Assembly: GCA_017694765.1 (NCBI GenBank)
Contig: JADIML010000146.1
Coordinates: 1-5,796, forward strand
Length of the DNA: 5,796 nucleotides
Source: Candidatus Scybalomonas excrementavium
GTDB lineage: Bacteria; Bacillota; Clostridia; Lachnospirales; Lachnospiraceae
Direction of reading: 5' to 3'
Shown: one piece after another, positions 1-5,041 of the stretch
Layout of the letters: every line of letters begins with the position of its first letter
Position numbering within the stretch: position 1 is the stretch's first letter
The notes under the pieces: generated by a model
The model's input: the letters and a program-made list of their open reading frames with translations, nothing else
What the model was told of the DNA's origin: nothing
The model's database searches: none
Position numbers and translations under genes: made by a program

Positions 1-120
1 GTATCCGAATTTACGCCCTCGGAGAGTTATATCAAACGAAAGTAGATTACTATTTATAGTTTTCAAAATCGGACTCGTAGAACAGGGAATTAAACAAGAT
101 TTATAGATATTTATAGATTT
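1..120. other. Gene-free left edge; possible remnant or junction
   Basis: No intact gene is visible here. One frame is open from position 3 to a TAG at 57-59 and could be the last 18 residues of an upstream gene (ending TKVDYYL). A second frame is open from 2 to a TAG at 104-106 and carries a hydrophobic patch (LLFIVFKIGLV). Neither can be assigned to a family. The octamer ATTTATAG occurs three times (52-59, 99-106, 109-116). The frame of the following gene is open only back to 94, after a TAA at 91-93, and has no ribosome binding site. The stretch therefore looks like a deletion or insertion junction, or decayed sequence, rather than a normal promoter and leader. Its origin is not determinable from this window. 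Confidence 0.4.
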
Positions 121-864
121 TTGGCAACGGAAACCTATGTACAAGCAACAGCTAAGGAGAGAAGTAGAGAGCAAGTATTAGAAAATAATGTCATTACAGT
201 CAGTAAGATTACTGGTACGAATCCCATGTATTATAAAGTAACAGTCACAAAACCAAGTACATTAGAGTTTCAATTTTTTGGTTATCAAGGATTATCTGGT
301 ACGATTGCATTATGTAATAAAAATAAAAAGGTAATTTCAGCCATATCAATGATAGGTACAGATGGTGATACTGGGGAACAAATATATGTAGTGGATAAGG
401 GAACGTATTATTATAAATTCACAACTAAAAATCAAAAATGTCAAGTTTTATCTACCATAAAACCTTATACTGATAAAGCGGGAACTTCCATTCAAAATCC
501 AAAGGAGCTACAAAAAGGGCAAGTAACAACTGGATACGTATCACTGAATGATAAAAAAGGAGCCGTGGATTATTATAAATTAACAGTCAAAGAAGATGGA
601 GATTGCAAAGGCTTATATTTTGGATTTGATGGGCAAGGAAGTGTTAAGATAACCGTTAAGATTCCCGGTTATAAGAAAAAGGTATATCAAGTAAAATCTG
701 GGCTGACACATAGTATCCATCGACCAAATGAGCCATTGGTAGATGGTACCCATTTAAGCACTGTATTTCCAAAAGGAACTTACACCATTACAGTAAAGAA
801 ACTGACGGCAAAAACCAATGGAAGCTATTATATTGGCAAAACAAAGATAGTCAATCAAGTTTAA
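121..864 (+). CDS. Secreted-type protein with two PPC-like beta domains, 5' end damaged
   Basis: I recognise no specific function. The protein (247 aa if the TTG at 121 is used) is rich in Thr, Lys, Gly and Tyr with alternating beta-strand patterns, typical of secreted Gram-positive proteins. Two similar halves are visible, about residues 20-115 and 130-247. Each has a YYKVTV or DYYKLTV strand, a glycine-rich middle and a KGTY strand (DKGTYYYKF, PKGTYTITV). This layout resembles bacterial pre-peptidase C-terminal (PPC) adhesion-like domains; the family link is inference. The first residues (ATETYVQATAKERS) look like the end of a signal peptide with an A-T-A cleavage site, but no charged start or hydrophobic core precedes them. 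Upstream the frame stops at 91-93, and no Shine-Dalgarno sequence precedes the TTG. The gene is therefore probably 5'-truncated and may be a pseudogene. It ends just before a strong hairpin shared with the convergent nuclease gene. Confidence 0.6.
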   Translation: MATETYVQATAKERSREQVLENNVITVSKITGTNPMYYKVTVTKPSTLEFQFFGYQGLSGTIALCNKNKKVISAISMIGTDGDTGEQIYVVDKGTYYYKFTTKNQKCQVLSTIKPYTDKAGTSIQNPKELQKGQVTTGYVSLNDKKGAVDYYKLTVKEDGDCKGLYFGFDGQGSVKITVKIPGYKKKVYQVKSGLTHSIHRPNEPLVDGTHLSTVFPKGTYTITVKKLTAKTNGSYYIGKTKIVNQV

Positions 865-866
865 CT

Positions 867-916
867 AAATAAAGCTGTTACTTAGGGAAAATTTTTTACG
901 AAGTAACAGCTTATTT
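867..916. terminator. Bidirectional terminator hairpin between convergent genes
   Basis: A perfect 12-bp stem (872-883 pairs with 901-912; core GCTGTTACTT / AAGTAACAGC) extends by four A/T pairs (867-870 with 913-916) after a one-base bulge. The loop is 17 nt. The right arm ends in TTATTTT and the left arm, read on the other strand, ends in a similar T-rich run. It lies 2 bp after the stop of the plus-strand gene and 17 bp beyond the stop of the minus-strand nuclease, so it probably terminates both transcripts. Confidence 0.85.
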
Positions 917-933
917 TGTGTATTCTAAGAATG

Positions 934-1464
934 TTATAATCCGATTGCATGTAAAGGCAGTGTATTATAATAATAATAGCACCCCATCATTTCAATATAA
1001 GCAAGAGTATCTGCATATTGAGGGCGTTTAAACCAGTCAGATAAAATATATAAAAATTCCACTTGATACCCAATTGGATGAAATAACTTTTCATATTCTA
1101 ATTTCTTAAAATGGCAGTTTGGTAGTTTTTCATCAACGGAACCTCGACCACTTTGAAACTTTTTCTCAATAATATAGGCAGTTTTTGTATGGTAATTAAC
1201 AAAGGCTTCATCAGGAAGCCATTTTTTTGAGTTAAAATTTTCATATTCAATCCCATTTGGAATAAGAAAATGAGAATAGAGAAAATGTTTTGGGGCAGAA
1301 ACTCCAAGTGGTTCTAACATTAAAGGATGGTCAAACACTTCATGATTCGATAAATAATATCCATGTTCTAAAAAGGCGTCATCAAGAGAAGTTGCCTGTT
1401 CAAAAGCAAATCCATTAATGTTTGTTTGATTTCCACCACCATGATCATTGGTTATAATAGCCAT
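934..1464 (-). CDS. Small PD-(D/E)XK superfamily nuclease, restriction-enzyme-like
   Basis: This 176-aa protein carries what looks like a PD-(D/E)XK nuclease core: a helix glutamate (E22, in GFAFEQ), a Pro-Asp pair (P84-D85, in LPDEAFVN) and an E-x-K triplet on a hydrophobic strand (E100 and K102, in AYIIEKKFQ). A conserved-looking GSVDEKL helix follows at 108-114, with more basic and aromatic residues (HFKKLEYEKLF) after it. That order and spacing match type II restriction endonucleases and related DNA nucleases; the exact subfamily is not recognised. It is cytoplasmic, with no signal or membrane segment. The ATG at 1464 is preferred over a TTG at 1479 because GGAG sits 5 nt before the ATG, and the TTG lies upstream of, and reads through, that site. 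No DNA methyltransferase or mobility gene is adjacent, so its role as a restriction enzyme is open. The superfamily call is fairly secure; the biological role is inference. Confidence 0.7.
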   Translation of the reverse strand: MAIITNDHGGGNQTNINGFAFEQATSLDDAFLEHGYYLSNHEVFDHPLMLEPLGVSAPKHFLYSHFLIPNGIEYENFNSKKWLPDEAFVNYHTKTAYIIEKKFQSGRGSVDEKLPNCHFKKLEYEKLFHPIGYQVEFLYILSDWFKRPQYADTLAYIEMMGCYYYYNTLPLHAIGL

Positions 1465-1469
1465 AAAAA

Positions 1470-1476
1470 CTCCTTT
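1470..1476 (-). promoter_or_regulatory. Ribosome binding site of the nuclease gene
   Basis: On the minus strand this reads AAAGGAG, five bases before the ATG at 1464. It decides the start, since the in-frame TTG at 1479 lies just upstream of it and would turn it into coding sequence. Confidence 0.8.
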
Positions 1477-1507
1477 CAAAAGTAGTAGATAGTTATCGGT
1501 TTCTTAC

Positions 1508-1536
1508 ATGATAGGAAAATTCTCTTAATGCGTCAT
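1508..1536 (-). promoter_or_regulatory. Candidate sigma-A promoter for the nuclease gene
   Basis: On the minus strand, ATGACG (1531-1536) is followed after 17 bp by TATCAT (1508-1513), about 44 bp before the start codon. The -10 box matches consensus at five of six bases and the -35 box at four of six. No clear terminator separates the gene from the permease upstream, so readthrough from the permease is also possible. Confidence 0.45.
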
Positions 1537-1604
1537 TTTCATACGGTAAAAAAGAAGGATGTACAAGGTAGATTTTGTTCCTATATGTAAATTTCTTATG
1601 ATAA

Positions 1605-2759
1605 TTATCCATAGTAAATAAGTGAAAATCCAAGTAAAATCAGGAAAAATACGACATTATATATCGTAAATGTGATGAAATATTTTCTTGGATTAGCATG
1701 TGCAATCGTTCGATATTGTTGCCAAGAAATAAGGCTTGCTAAAGAAGCAATTAGTGTGCCAAGTCCACCAATATTTACGCCTACTAATAGTTTACCATAA
1801 GAAGTTGTAAAGTTAGACAGTAAAATGGCACAAGGCACATTGGAAATGACTTGAGAAGTTAAGGAAGAAACAAGAATTTCCTTGCCTTCTAAGAGATTTT
1901 GAAGTAAGTTTTTTACAAGAGAAAATTCACTCATATTTCCAATGAAAATAAAAAAGAATAAAAAAGTTGCCAATAAGCCATAATCTACACTGAAAAAAAG
2001 CCTTTTGTCAAAGAGAAAGACTGCAATTGATAACAGAATCAGTAGTAATTGCCAAGGCAAAATATGTGTAACTGTTAGCAAACAGAGGAAGAATAAAATA
2101 CTATTTTGTAGTAATGATTTTCTTTCCACTGATGGCGCCTTTGTGTGTGGAATTTGAATTGGAATATTTGGAATACAAAACCGACAACTAAGTAAAAGCA
2201 TGACAAAGGAAAGTAGAGTCAGTGGCAATGTATATTGGAAAAATTCAAAAAGAGACATATTGGATAAGGAATATAAGTACAGATTTTGAGGATTTCCAAT
2301 TGGGGTAAGCATACTTCCAAGGTTTGCAAATATCGTTTGGAATACGATAATCATAATAAGAACATGGGAATGTACTTGCTTACAGGATTCATTTTCCTGT
2401 GATGCTTGTTGTAATACTAAAATTGTAAATGGAACAAAGGCAATTAGAGCAACATCATTTGTAATAAACATAGACCCTAAAAAGCTTATAAAAATTAAAA
2501 TAAGAGAAAGTTGTCGTATAGAGTGAGCCTTTTTTAATAAAGAAGTGCTCACTGCATGAAAGAGACCAGTCTTTTGTAGTCCTGATACAACAAGCATCAG
2601 ACAGAATAATAGCGTTAAAACTCGAAAATCAATATATTCGATATATCGAATGGATGGTGGAATCAATAACATGGAAAGAATGGCTAGTAGACCAGAAATC
2701 GTTAAAACCATGTTTTGTTTTAAGTACGTTTGTATGGTTGTTTTTTGCATTTGTATCAT
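1605..2759 (-). CDS. SLC13/ArsB-NhaD-type (ion transporter superfamily) permease
   Basis: This is an inner-membrane transporter of 384 aa with about ten hydrophobic segments spread along its length. It shows signatures of the ion transporter superfamily that includes ArsB, NhaD, CitM and SLC13. In the first half these are ITND at 99-102 followed by a helix, then NLGSMLTPIGNPQN at 146-159. In the second half they are the pseudo-symmetrical SQVISNVPCAILLSNF (about 302-317) and GVNIGGLGTLIASLASL (327-343). The family moves anions such as carboxylates, sulfate or arsenite, or Na+/H+; the substrate cannot be read from the sequence. At 384 aa it is slightly shorter than many relatives (about 400-450), but both repeats look complete. 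The ATG at 2759 has AAAGGA five bases upstream. It is divergent from a LysR regulator gene, which probably controls it. Confidence 0.8.
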   Translation of the reverse strand: MIQMQKTTIQTYLKQNMVLTISGLLAILSMLLIPPSIRYIEYIDFRVLTLLFCLMLVVSGLQKTGLFHAVSTSLLKKAHSIRQLSLILIFISFLGSMFITNDVALIAFVPFTILVLQQASQENESCKQVHSHVLIMIIVFQTIFANLGSMLTPIGNPQNLYLYSLSNMSLFEFFQYTLPLTLLSFVMLLLSCRFCIPNIPIQIPHTKAPSVERKSLLQNSILFFLCLLTVTHILPWQLLLILLSIAVFLFDKRLFFSVDYGLLATFLFFFIFIGNMSEFSLVKNLLQNLLEGKEILVSSLTSQVISNVPCAILLSNFTTSYGKLLVGVNIGGLGTLIASLASLISWQQYRTIAHANPRKYFITFTIYNVVFFLILLGFSLIYYG

Positions 2760-2764
2760 TTCGT

Positions 2765-2770
2765 TCCTTT
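2765..2770 (-). promoter_or_regulatory. Ribosome binding site of the permease gene
   Basis: The minus strand reads AAAGGA, five bases before the ATG at 2759. It supports this start over the in-frame ATG three codons later. Confidence 0.7.
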
Positions 2771-2793
2771 CTGTATTTTCAAATGTCGTTTCT

Positions 2794-2822
2794 ATTATAT
2801 AGGAGTATAGGGAAAATTCATA
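2794..2822 (-). promoter_or_regulatory. Candidate permease promoter with perfect -10 box
   Basis: The minus strand has a perfect TATAAT at 2794-2799, 34 bp upstream of the permease start codon. The position 17 bp further upstream (2817-2822) reads TATGAA, a poor -35 match. A strong -10 with a weak -35 fits a promoter that needs an activator, and the -35 region overlaps an inverted repeat. Activation by the divergent LysR protein is inference. Confidence 0.5.
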
Positions 2823-2845
2823 GGAAAAAATGTGGATTCTTATGA
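2818..2845. promoter_or_regulatory. Candidate LysR-type operator (inverted repeat)
   Basis: TCATAGGAA (2818-2826) and TTCTTATGA (2837-2845) form an inverted repeat with eight of nine positions matching and a 10-bp spacer. Two further copies of TATGA follow at 2846-2850 and 2857-2861. The repeat sits in the divergent gap, over the -35 region of the permease promoter. That is where LysR-type proteins normally bind (T-N11-A type dyads). Binding is inferred, not shown. Confidence 0.4.
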
Positions 2846-2950
2846 TATGATAACAGTATGAAATTTTTTGTTTTACATAAAAACAGAAAAAAGTGAGAAG
2901 AGTTTAATAGATGAAATTGTTTCTAATACAAGGAAGTGATTGTAAGGAGA

Positions 2951-2956
2951 AAGGAG
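2951..2956 (+). promoter_or_regulatory. Ribosome binding site of the lysR gene
   Basis: AAGGAG lies seven bases before the GTG at 2964 and supports this non-ATG start. The ATG at 2962, which overlaps the GTG, is in another frame and soon meets a stop. No convincing -35/-10 pair for lysR was found in the divergent gap. Confidence 0.7.
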
Positions 2957-2963
2957 TGAGCAT

Positions 2964-3863
2964 GTGCTTGACAATCGAATGATGACATTTTTAACTGTAT
3001 GTCAGTTTATGAATTTTACGAAAGCAGGAGAGGCGCTAAATTTAACCCAACCAGCTGTTTCACAGCATATTCATTATTTAGAGGAAAACTATGGTATAAA
3101 GTTATTTGAATTTAAGGGAAAGAAGATGTTTTTAACAAAAGAAGGGAAAGCATTTTTATCAGCAGCCAAAACGATGTACCATAATGAAATCTGTTTAAGA
3201 GAAAAATTAGATATTTTAAAAGAGCAAAAAAAGATATTAAATTTTGGGGCTACTTTAACGATAGGAGAGTTTTTAATGCCCCATTATTTAAGTAAATATA
3301 TGGAAAAGAATCCAAATCTAATTGTAAAAATGCAAGTAGCAAACACAAAAGAGTTATTAACGAAAATTGATGAGGGAGAAATTGATTTTGCTTTTGTAGA
3401 GGGGTATTTTTCCAAAGAAGAATATAATTCCTTAGTATATTCCAAAGAAGCGTATATTGCAGTTTGTGGGAAAGATTATGTACTACAAAAGGAACCTTGT
3501 TATTTGGAAGAGCTGTGCTCAGAGAGGATTCTTGTGAGAGAAAGAGGATCTGGCACGAGAGAAATTTTAGAAAGAGCGATGGAAGAACAGAACCTTTCGT
3601 TGAAAGATTTTATATCTGTCGCTGAAATAGGCAATCTTCAAACGATCAAAGCCTTAGTAGAACATCATTTAGGAATCACGTTCTTATATCGGCGAGCTGT
3701 TTTAAAGGAGTTAGAGCAAGGAAGTCTTAGAGAAATCCAAGTAAGAGATTTTAAGGTTCATCATGACTTTAATTGCATATGGAGAAAAGGAAGTATTTTT
3801 GAAGAGGAGTATTTAGAGATTTTTCAGCAAATGAAAGAGGTAGAAAAGATAAGAATCTCTTGA
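2964..3863 (+). CDS. LysR-family transcriptional regulator, CysL-like
   Basis: This is a DNA-binding regulator of 299 aa, a normal length for the family. Residues 1-60 form the winged helix-turn-helix with the LysR hallmark FTKAGEALNLTQPAVSQHI (18-36) and the wing FEFKGKKMFLTKEG (48-61). A linker helix follows (about 62-90), then a periplasmic-binding-protein-like effector domain (about 92-295) that begins LNFGATLTIGEFLMP. It also includes the hinge-type motif EGEIDFAFVEG and a late GNLQTIKALVEHHLGITFL stretch, typical of CysL/CbbR/CysB-like members. Translation starts at a GTG preceded by AAGGAG. The gene is divergent from the SLC13/ArsB-type permease across 204 bp holding a dyad. The likely job is therefore ligand-dependent control of that permease and of itself. 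The effector cannot be named from the sequence. Confidence 0.9.
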   Translation: MLDNRMMTFLTVCQFMNFTKAGEALNLTQPAVSQHIHYLEENYGIKLFEFKGKKMFLTKEGKAFLSAAKTMYHNEICLREKLDILKEQKKILNFGATLTIGEFLMPHYLSKYMEKNPNLIVKMQVANTKELLTKIDEGEIDFAFVEGYFSKEEYNSLVYSKEAYIAVCGKDYVLQKEPCYLEELCSERILVRERGSGTREILERAMEEQNLSLKDFISVAEIGNLQTIKALVEHHLGITFLYRRAVLKELEQGSLREIQVRDFKVHHDFNCIWRKGSIFEEEYLEIFQQMKEVEKIRIS

Positions 3864-3888
3864 TAAACAAATGGGAATCGTGTATAAA
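3860..3888 (+). promoter_or_regulatory. Strong candidate promoter for the ArsC-like/NuoE-like operon
   Basis: TTGATA (3860-3865) and TATAAA (3883-3888) are separated by exactly 17 bp, each matching the sigma-A consensus at five of six bases. The -35 box overlaps the lysR stop codon at 3861-3863. Transcription would begin near 3895, within the AT-rich palindrome that follows, and run into the gene at 3975. Confidence 0.65.
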
Positions 3889-3920
3889 TAAATTAATATC
3901 AGTTATGATTATTAATTTAT
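3888..3920. repeat. Perfect AT-only inverted repeat at the operon start site
   Basis: ATAAATTAATA (3888-3898) and TATTAATTTAT (3910-3920) are perfect 11-bp complements around an 11-nt spacer. There is no GC in the stem and no T-tract straight after it, so it is a poor intrinsic terminator for lysR. It spans the expected transcription start of the promoter at 3860-3888, which would suit an operator. Its role is inference. Confidence 0.5.
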
Positions 3921-3962
3921 CACATAAAATAAAACTATTTTGGTATTTTAGTGAAAGAAGAA

Positions 3963-3968
3963 AAGGAG
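3963..3968 (+). promoter_or_regulatory. Ribosome binding site of the ArsC-like gene
   Basis: AAGGAG lies six bases before the ATG at 3975. It favours this start over the in-frame GTG at 3951, which has no such site and would translate through this one. Confidence 0.8.
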
Positions 3969-3974
3969 AAAAAG

Positions 3975-4325
3975 ATGCAATTTATTTTTTATAACAAATG
4001 TAGCACATGCCAAAAGGCGAAAAAATGGTTGGAAGCCAATGGAATTTCTGTACAAGAGCGACCAATAAAAGAAGAAAATCCGACAGCAGAAGAATTAAAA
4101 AAATGGCATGCAATGAGTGGATTACCATTAAAGAAATTTTTTAATACAAGTGGCTTATTATATAAAAGTATGAATTTAAAAGACAAGCTAAAAGAAATGT
4201 CTGAAGAAGAACAATACCAACTATTAGCTAGTGATGGAATGCTTGTAAAACGTCCGTTACTTGTTGGAGATGACTTTATTTTAATTGGTTTCAAAGAAGA
4301 ACAATGGAATGAAAAGTTAAAATAA
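3975..4325 (+). CDS. ArsC/Spx-family thioredoxin-fold protein (arsenate reductase-like)
   Basis: This is a small cytoplasmic protein of 116 aa, the usual length for the ArsC/Spx/YffB family. It begins with a thioredoxin-fold strand and a redox CxxC (C9-S-T-C12, in YNKCSTCQKAKKWLE). The family signatures RPI (29-31), FFNTSG (55-60) and VKRPLLV (91-97) follow. Aligned by eye with the plasmid-type ArsC, the cysteine and the Arg of the KRP motif are kept. The position of its first phosphate-binding Arg (R60) is Asn here, and no clear equivalent of its last one (R107) is seen. True arsenate reduction is therefore doubtful; a thiol/disulfide or Spx-like role is as likely, and no arsenic genes are adjacent apart from the loosely ArsB-like permease. 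It is probably co-transcribed with the NuoE-like gene 62 bp downstream, from the promoter at 3860-3888. The ATG is chosen by its ribosome binding site. Confidence 0.85.
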   Translation: MQFIFYNKCSTCQKAKKWLEANGISVQERPIKEENPTAEELKKWHAMSGLPLKKFFNTSGLLYKSMNLKDKLKEMSEEEQYQLLASDGMLVKRPLLVGDDFILIGFKEEQWNEKLK

Positions 4326-4374
4326 ACATTTCTAAAAATGAAGAATCGAGTATTGGAAAAAATGAAATCATGAT

Positions 4375-4380
4375 AGGAGA
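4375..4380 (+). promoter_or_regulatory. Ribosome binding site of the NuoE-like gene
   Basis: AGGAGA lies seven bases before the ATG at 4388. An in-frame ATG at 4370 has no Shine-Dalgarno sequence and would encode the site itself, so 4388 is preferred. Confidence 0.75.
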
Positions 4381-4387
4381 TGATAGA

Positions 4388-4855
4388 ATGGAAGAGCAGC
4401 TCATTGAAATTTTAGAATATTATAAAAATGAAACAAATTCGAAAGAACAAGAAACACTTGTTGAAATGCTTCGAGAAATTCAAGAGTTACTAGGATGTAT
4501 TCCAACAGATATTCAAAATCGCATTGCGAAAGAGTTTGGAATCAAAGAAACGATGATAGCAACGCTTATTAAATTATATCCAAGTTTAAAGGCAGCGAAT
4601 TTTAAACATCGTATTGTTGCATGCACAGGTGCAAGATGTATGAGCAAAGAAGGTGGACAAATTTATGAAGCCTTAAAAAAAGAGTTGGAAGTAGGTTCAG
4701 ACGGTTTATCAAAAGATGGTACGGTGTATGTAACAACACAAAACTGTTTAAAGCGTTGTAAAATGGGACCAAATATCTATATAGACGGAGAGATGTATTC
4801 TCAGTTGACAATCAGTGATGCCAAAGATTTAGTAAAGAAGTTAAAGAACAAATAA
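4388..4855 (+). CDS. Stand-alone NuoE-like [2Fe-2S] thioredoxin-fold protein
   Basis: This 155-aa protein belongs to the NuoE / hydrogenase-subunit family (24-kDa subunit of complex I, HydC/HndA type). Residues 1-70 are the helical N-terminal part (QELLGCIPTDIQNRIAKEFGI). Residues 75-155 are a thioredoxin-like fold with four cysteines in the family pattern: C79-x4-C84 (CTGARC) and C120-x3-C124 (CLKRC), followed by GPNIYIDGEMY. These would hold one [2Fe-2S] cluster used to pass electrons with a NuoF-type NAD(P)H-binding partner. The usual second motif (C-x-G-x-C-x-x-A-P) is changed to CLKRCKMGP, with all ligands kept. No NuoF or hydrogenase gene is beside it. Instead it follows the ArsC-like gene by 62 bp without a visible promoter and ends just before a terminator, so the two form a probable operon. 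Partner and pathway are unknown. Confidence 0.85.
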   Translation: MEEQLIEILEYYKNETNSKEQETLVEMLREIQELLGCIPTDIQNRIAKEFGIKETMIATLIKLYPSLKAANFKHRIVACTGARCMSKEGGQIYEALKKELEVGSDGLSKDGTVYVTTQNCLKRCKMGPNIYIDGEMYSQLTISDAKDLVKKLKNK

Positions 4856-4856
4856 A

Positions 4857-4892
4857 AATAGAAAAAGCGGCTTTTAGACCGCTTTTTCTATT
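4857..4892 (+). terminator. Intrinsic terminator of the ArsC-like/NuoE-like operon
   Basis: A perfect 14-bp stem (4857-4870 pairs with 4879-4892) has an AAAAAGCGG/CCGCTTTTT core and an 8-nt loop. The T-tract lies in the descending arm. It starts one base after the NuoE-like stop codon. As the stem is nearly symmetrical, it could also stop transcription from the other side. Confidence 0.92.
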
Positions 4893-4960
4893 ACAAAAAA
4901 ATGAGGGGGAGAGGATTTCAATATATGAAAAGCTCTTACAAGATTATCATACTAATAAAA

Positions 4961-5023
4961 TGTGAAAATTGTGTGTTTTTAAATTGAAAAAAATGTGAAT
5001 GAATTGTGAACAATATATGTGAG
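4961..5023 (+). repeat. Spaced TGTGA repeats in the glgB leader
   Basis: TGTGA occurs at 4961, 4994, 5005 and 5018, with intervals of 33, 11 and 13 bp (close to whole helical turns). The blocks at 4961-4973 (TGTGAAAATTGTG) and 4994-5008 (TGTGAATGAATTGTG) look like imperfect direct copies. They lie between the upstream terminator and the glgB start, where a regulator could bind. No confident -35/-10 pair was found in this gap; TTGAAA at 4984-4989 is a possible -35 box. Chance in AT-rich DNA is not excluded. Confidence 0.35.
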
Positions 5024-5025
5024 AA

Positions 5026-5031
5026 AAAGGA
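5026..5031 (+). promoter_or_regulatory. Ribosome binding site of glgB
   Basis: AAAGGA lies ten bases before the TTG at 5042, a rather long spacing. The ATG that begins at 5031 is out of frame and stops within five codons, and an in-frame GTG at 5006 has no ribosome binding site, so TTG is the best supported start. Confidence 0.5.
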
Positions 5032-5041
5032 TGGGAAGCCA

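Noticed and set aside
1098..1307. 69-codon minus-strand open frame inside the nuclease gene
   Set aside because: It overlaps the nuclease gene out of frame on the same strand, has no ribosome binding site and encodes no recognisable protein; the nuclease frame carries the catalytic motifs.
1480..1604. Possible terminator after the permease gene
   Set aside because: Only weak, short complementary stretches were found; no stem with a T-tract could be supported.
2654..2845. 63-codon plus-strand open frame over the permease start
   Set aside because: It is antisense to the permease N-terminus and covers the divergent promoter; its hydrophobic content mirrors the membrane helices on the other strand.
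3989..4294. 101-codon minus-strand open frame antisense to the ArsC-like gene
   Set aside because: Antisense shadow of a well-supported gene; Ser/Phe/Asn-rich translation with no motif.
4602..4811. 69-codon minus-strand open frame antisense to the NuoE-like gene
   Set aside because: Antisense to the cysteine-motif region, where the plus-strand frame clearly encodes a known fold; no start signals.
4901..4987. Possible 28-codon peptide in the glgB leader
   Set aside because: The ATG lacks a well-placed ribosome binding site, the peptide has no recognisable feature, and it sits in A/T-rich regulatory DNA.
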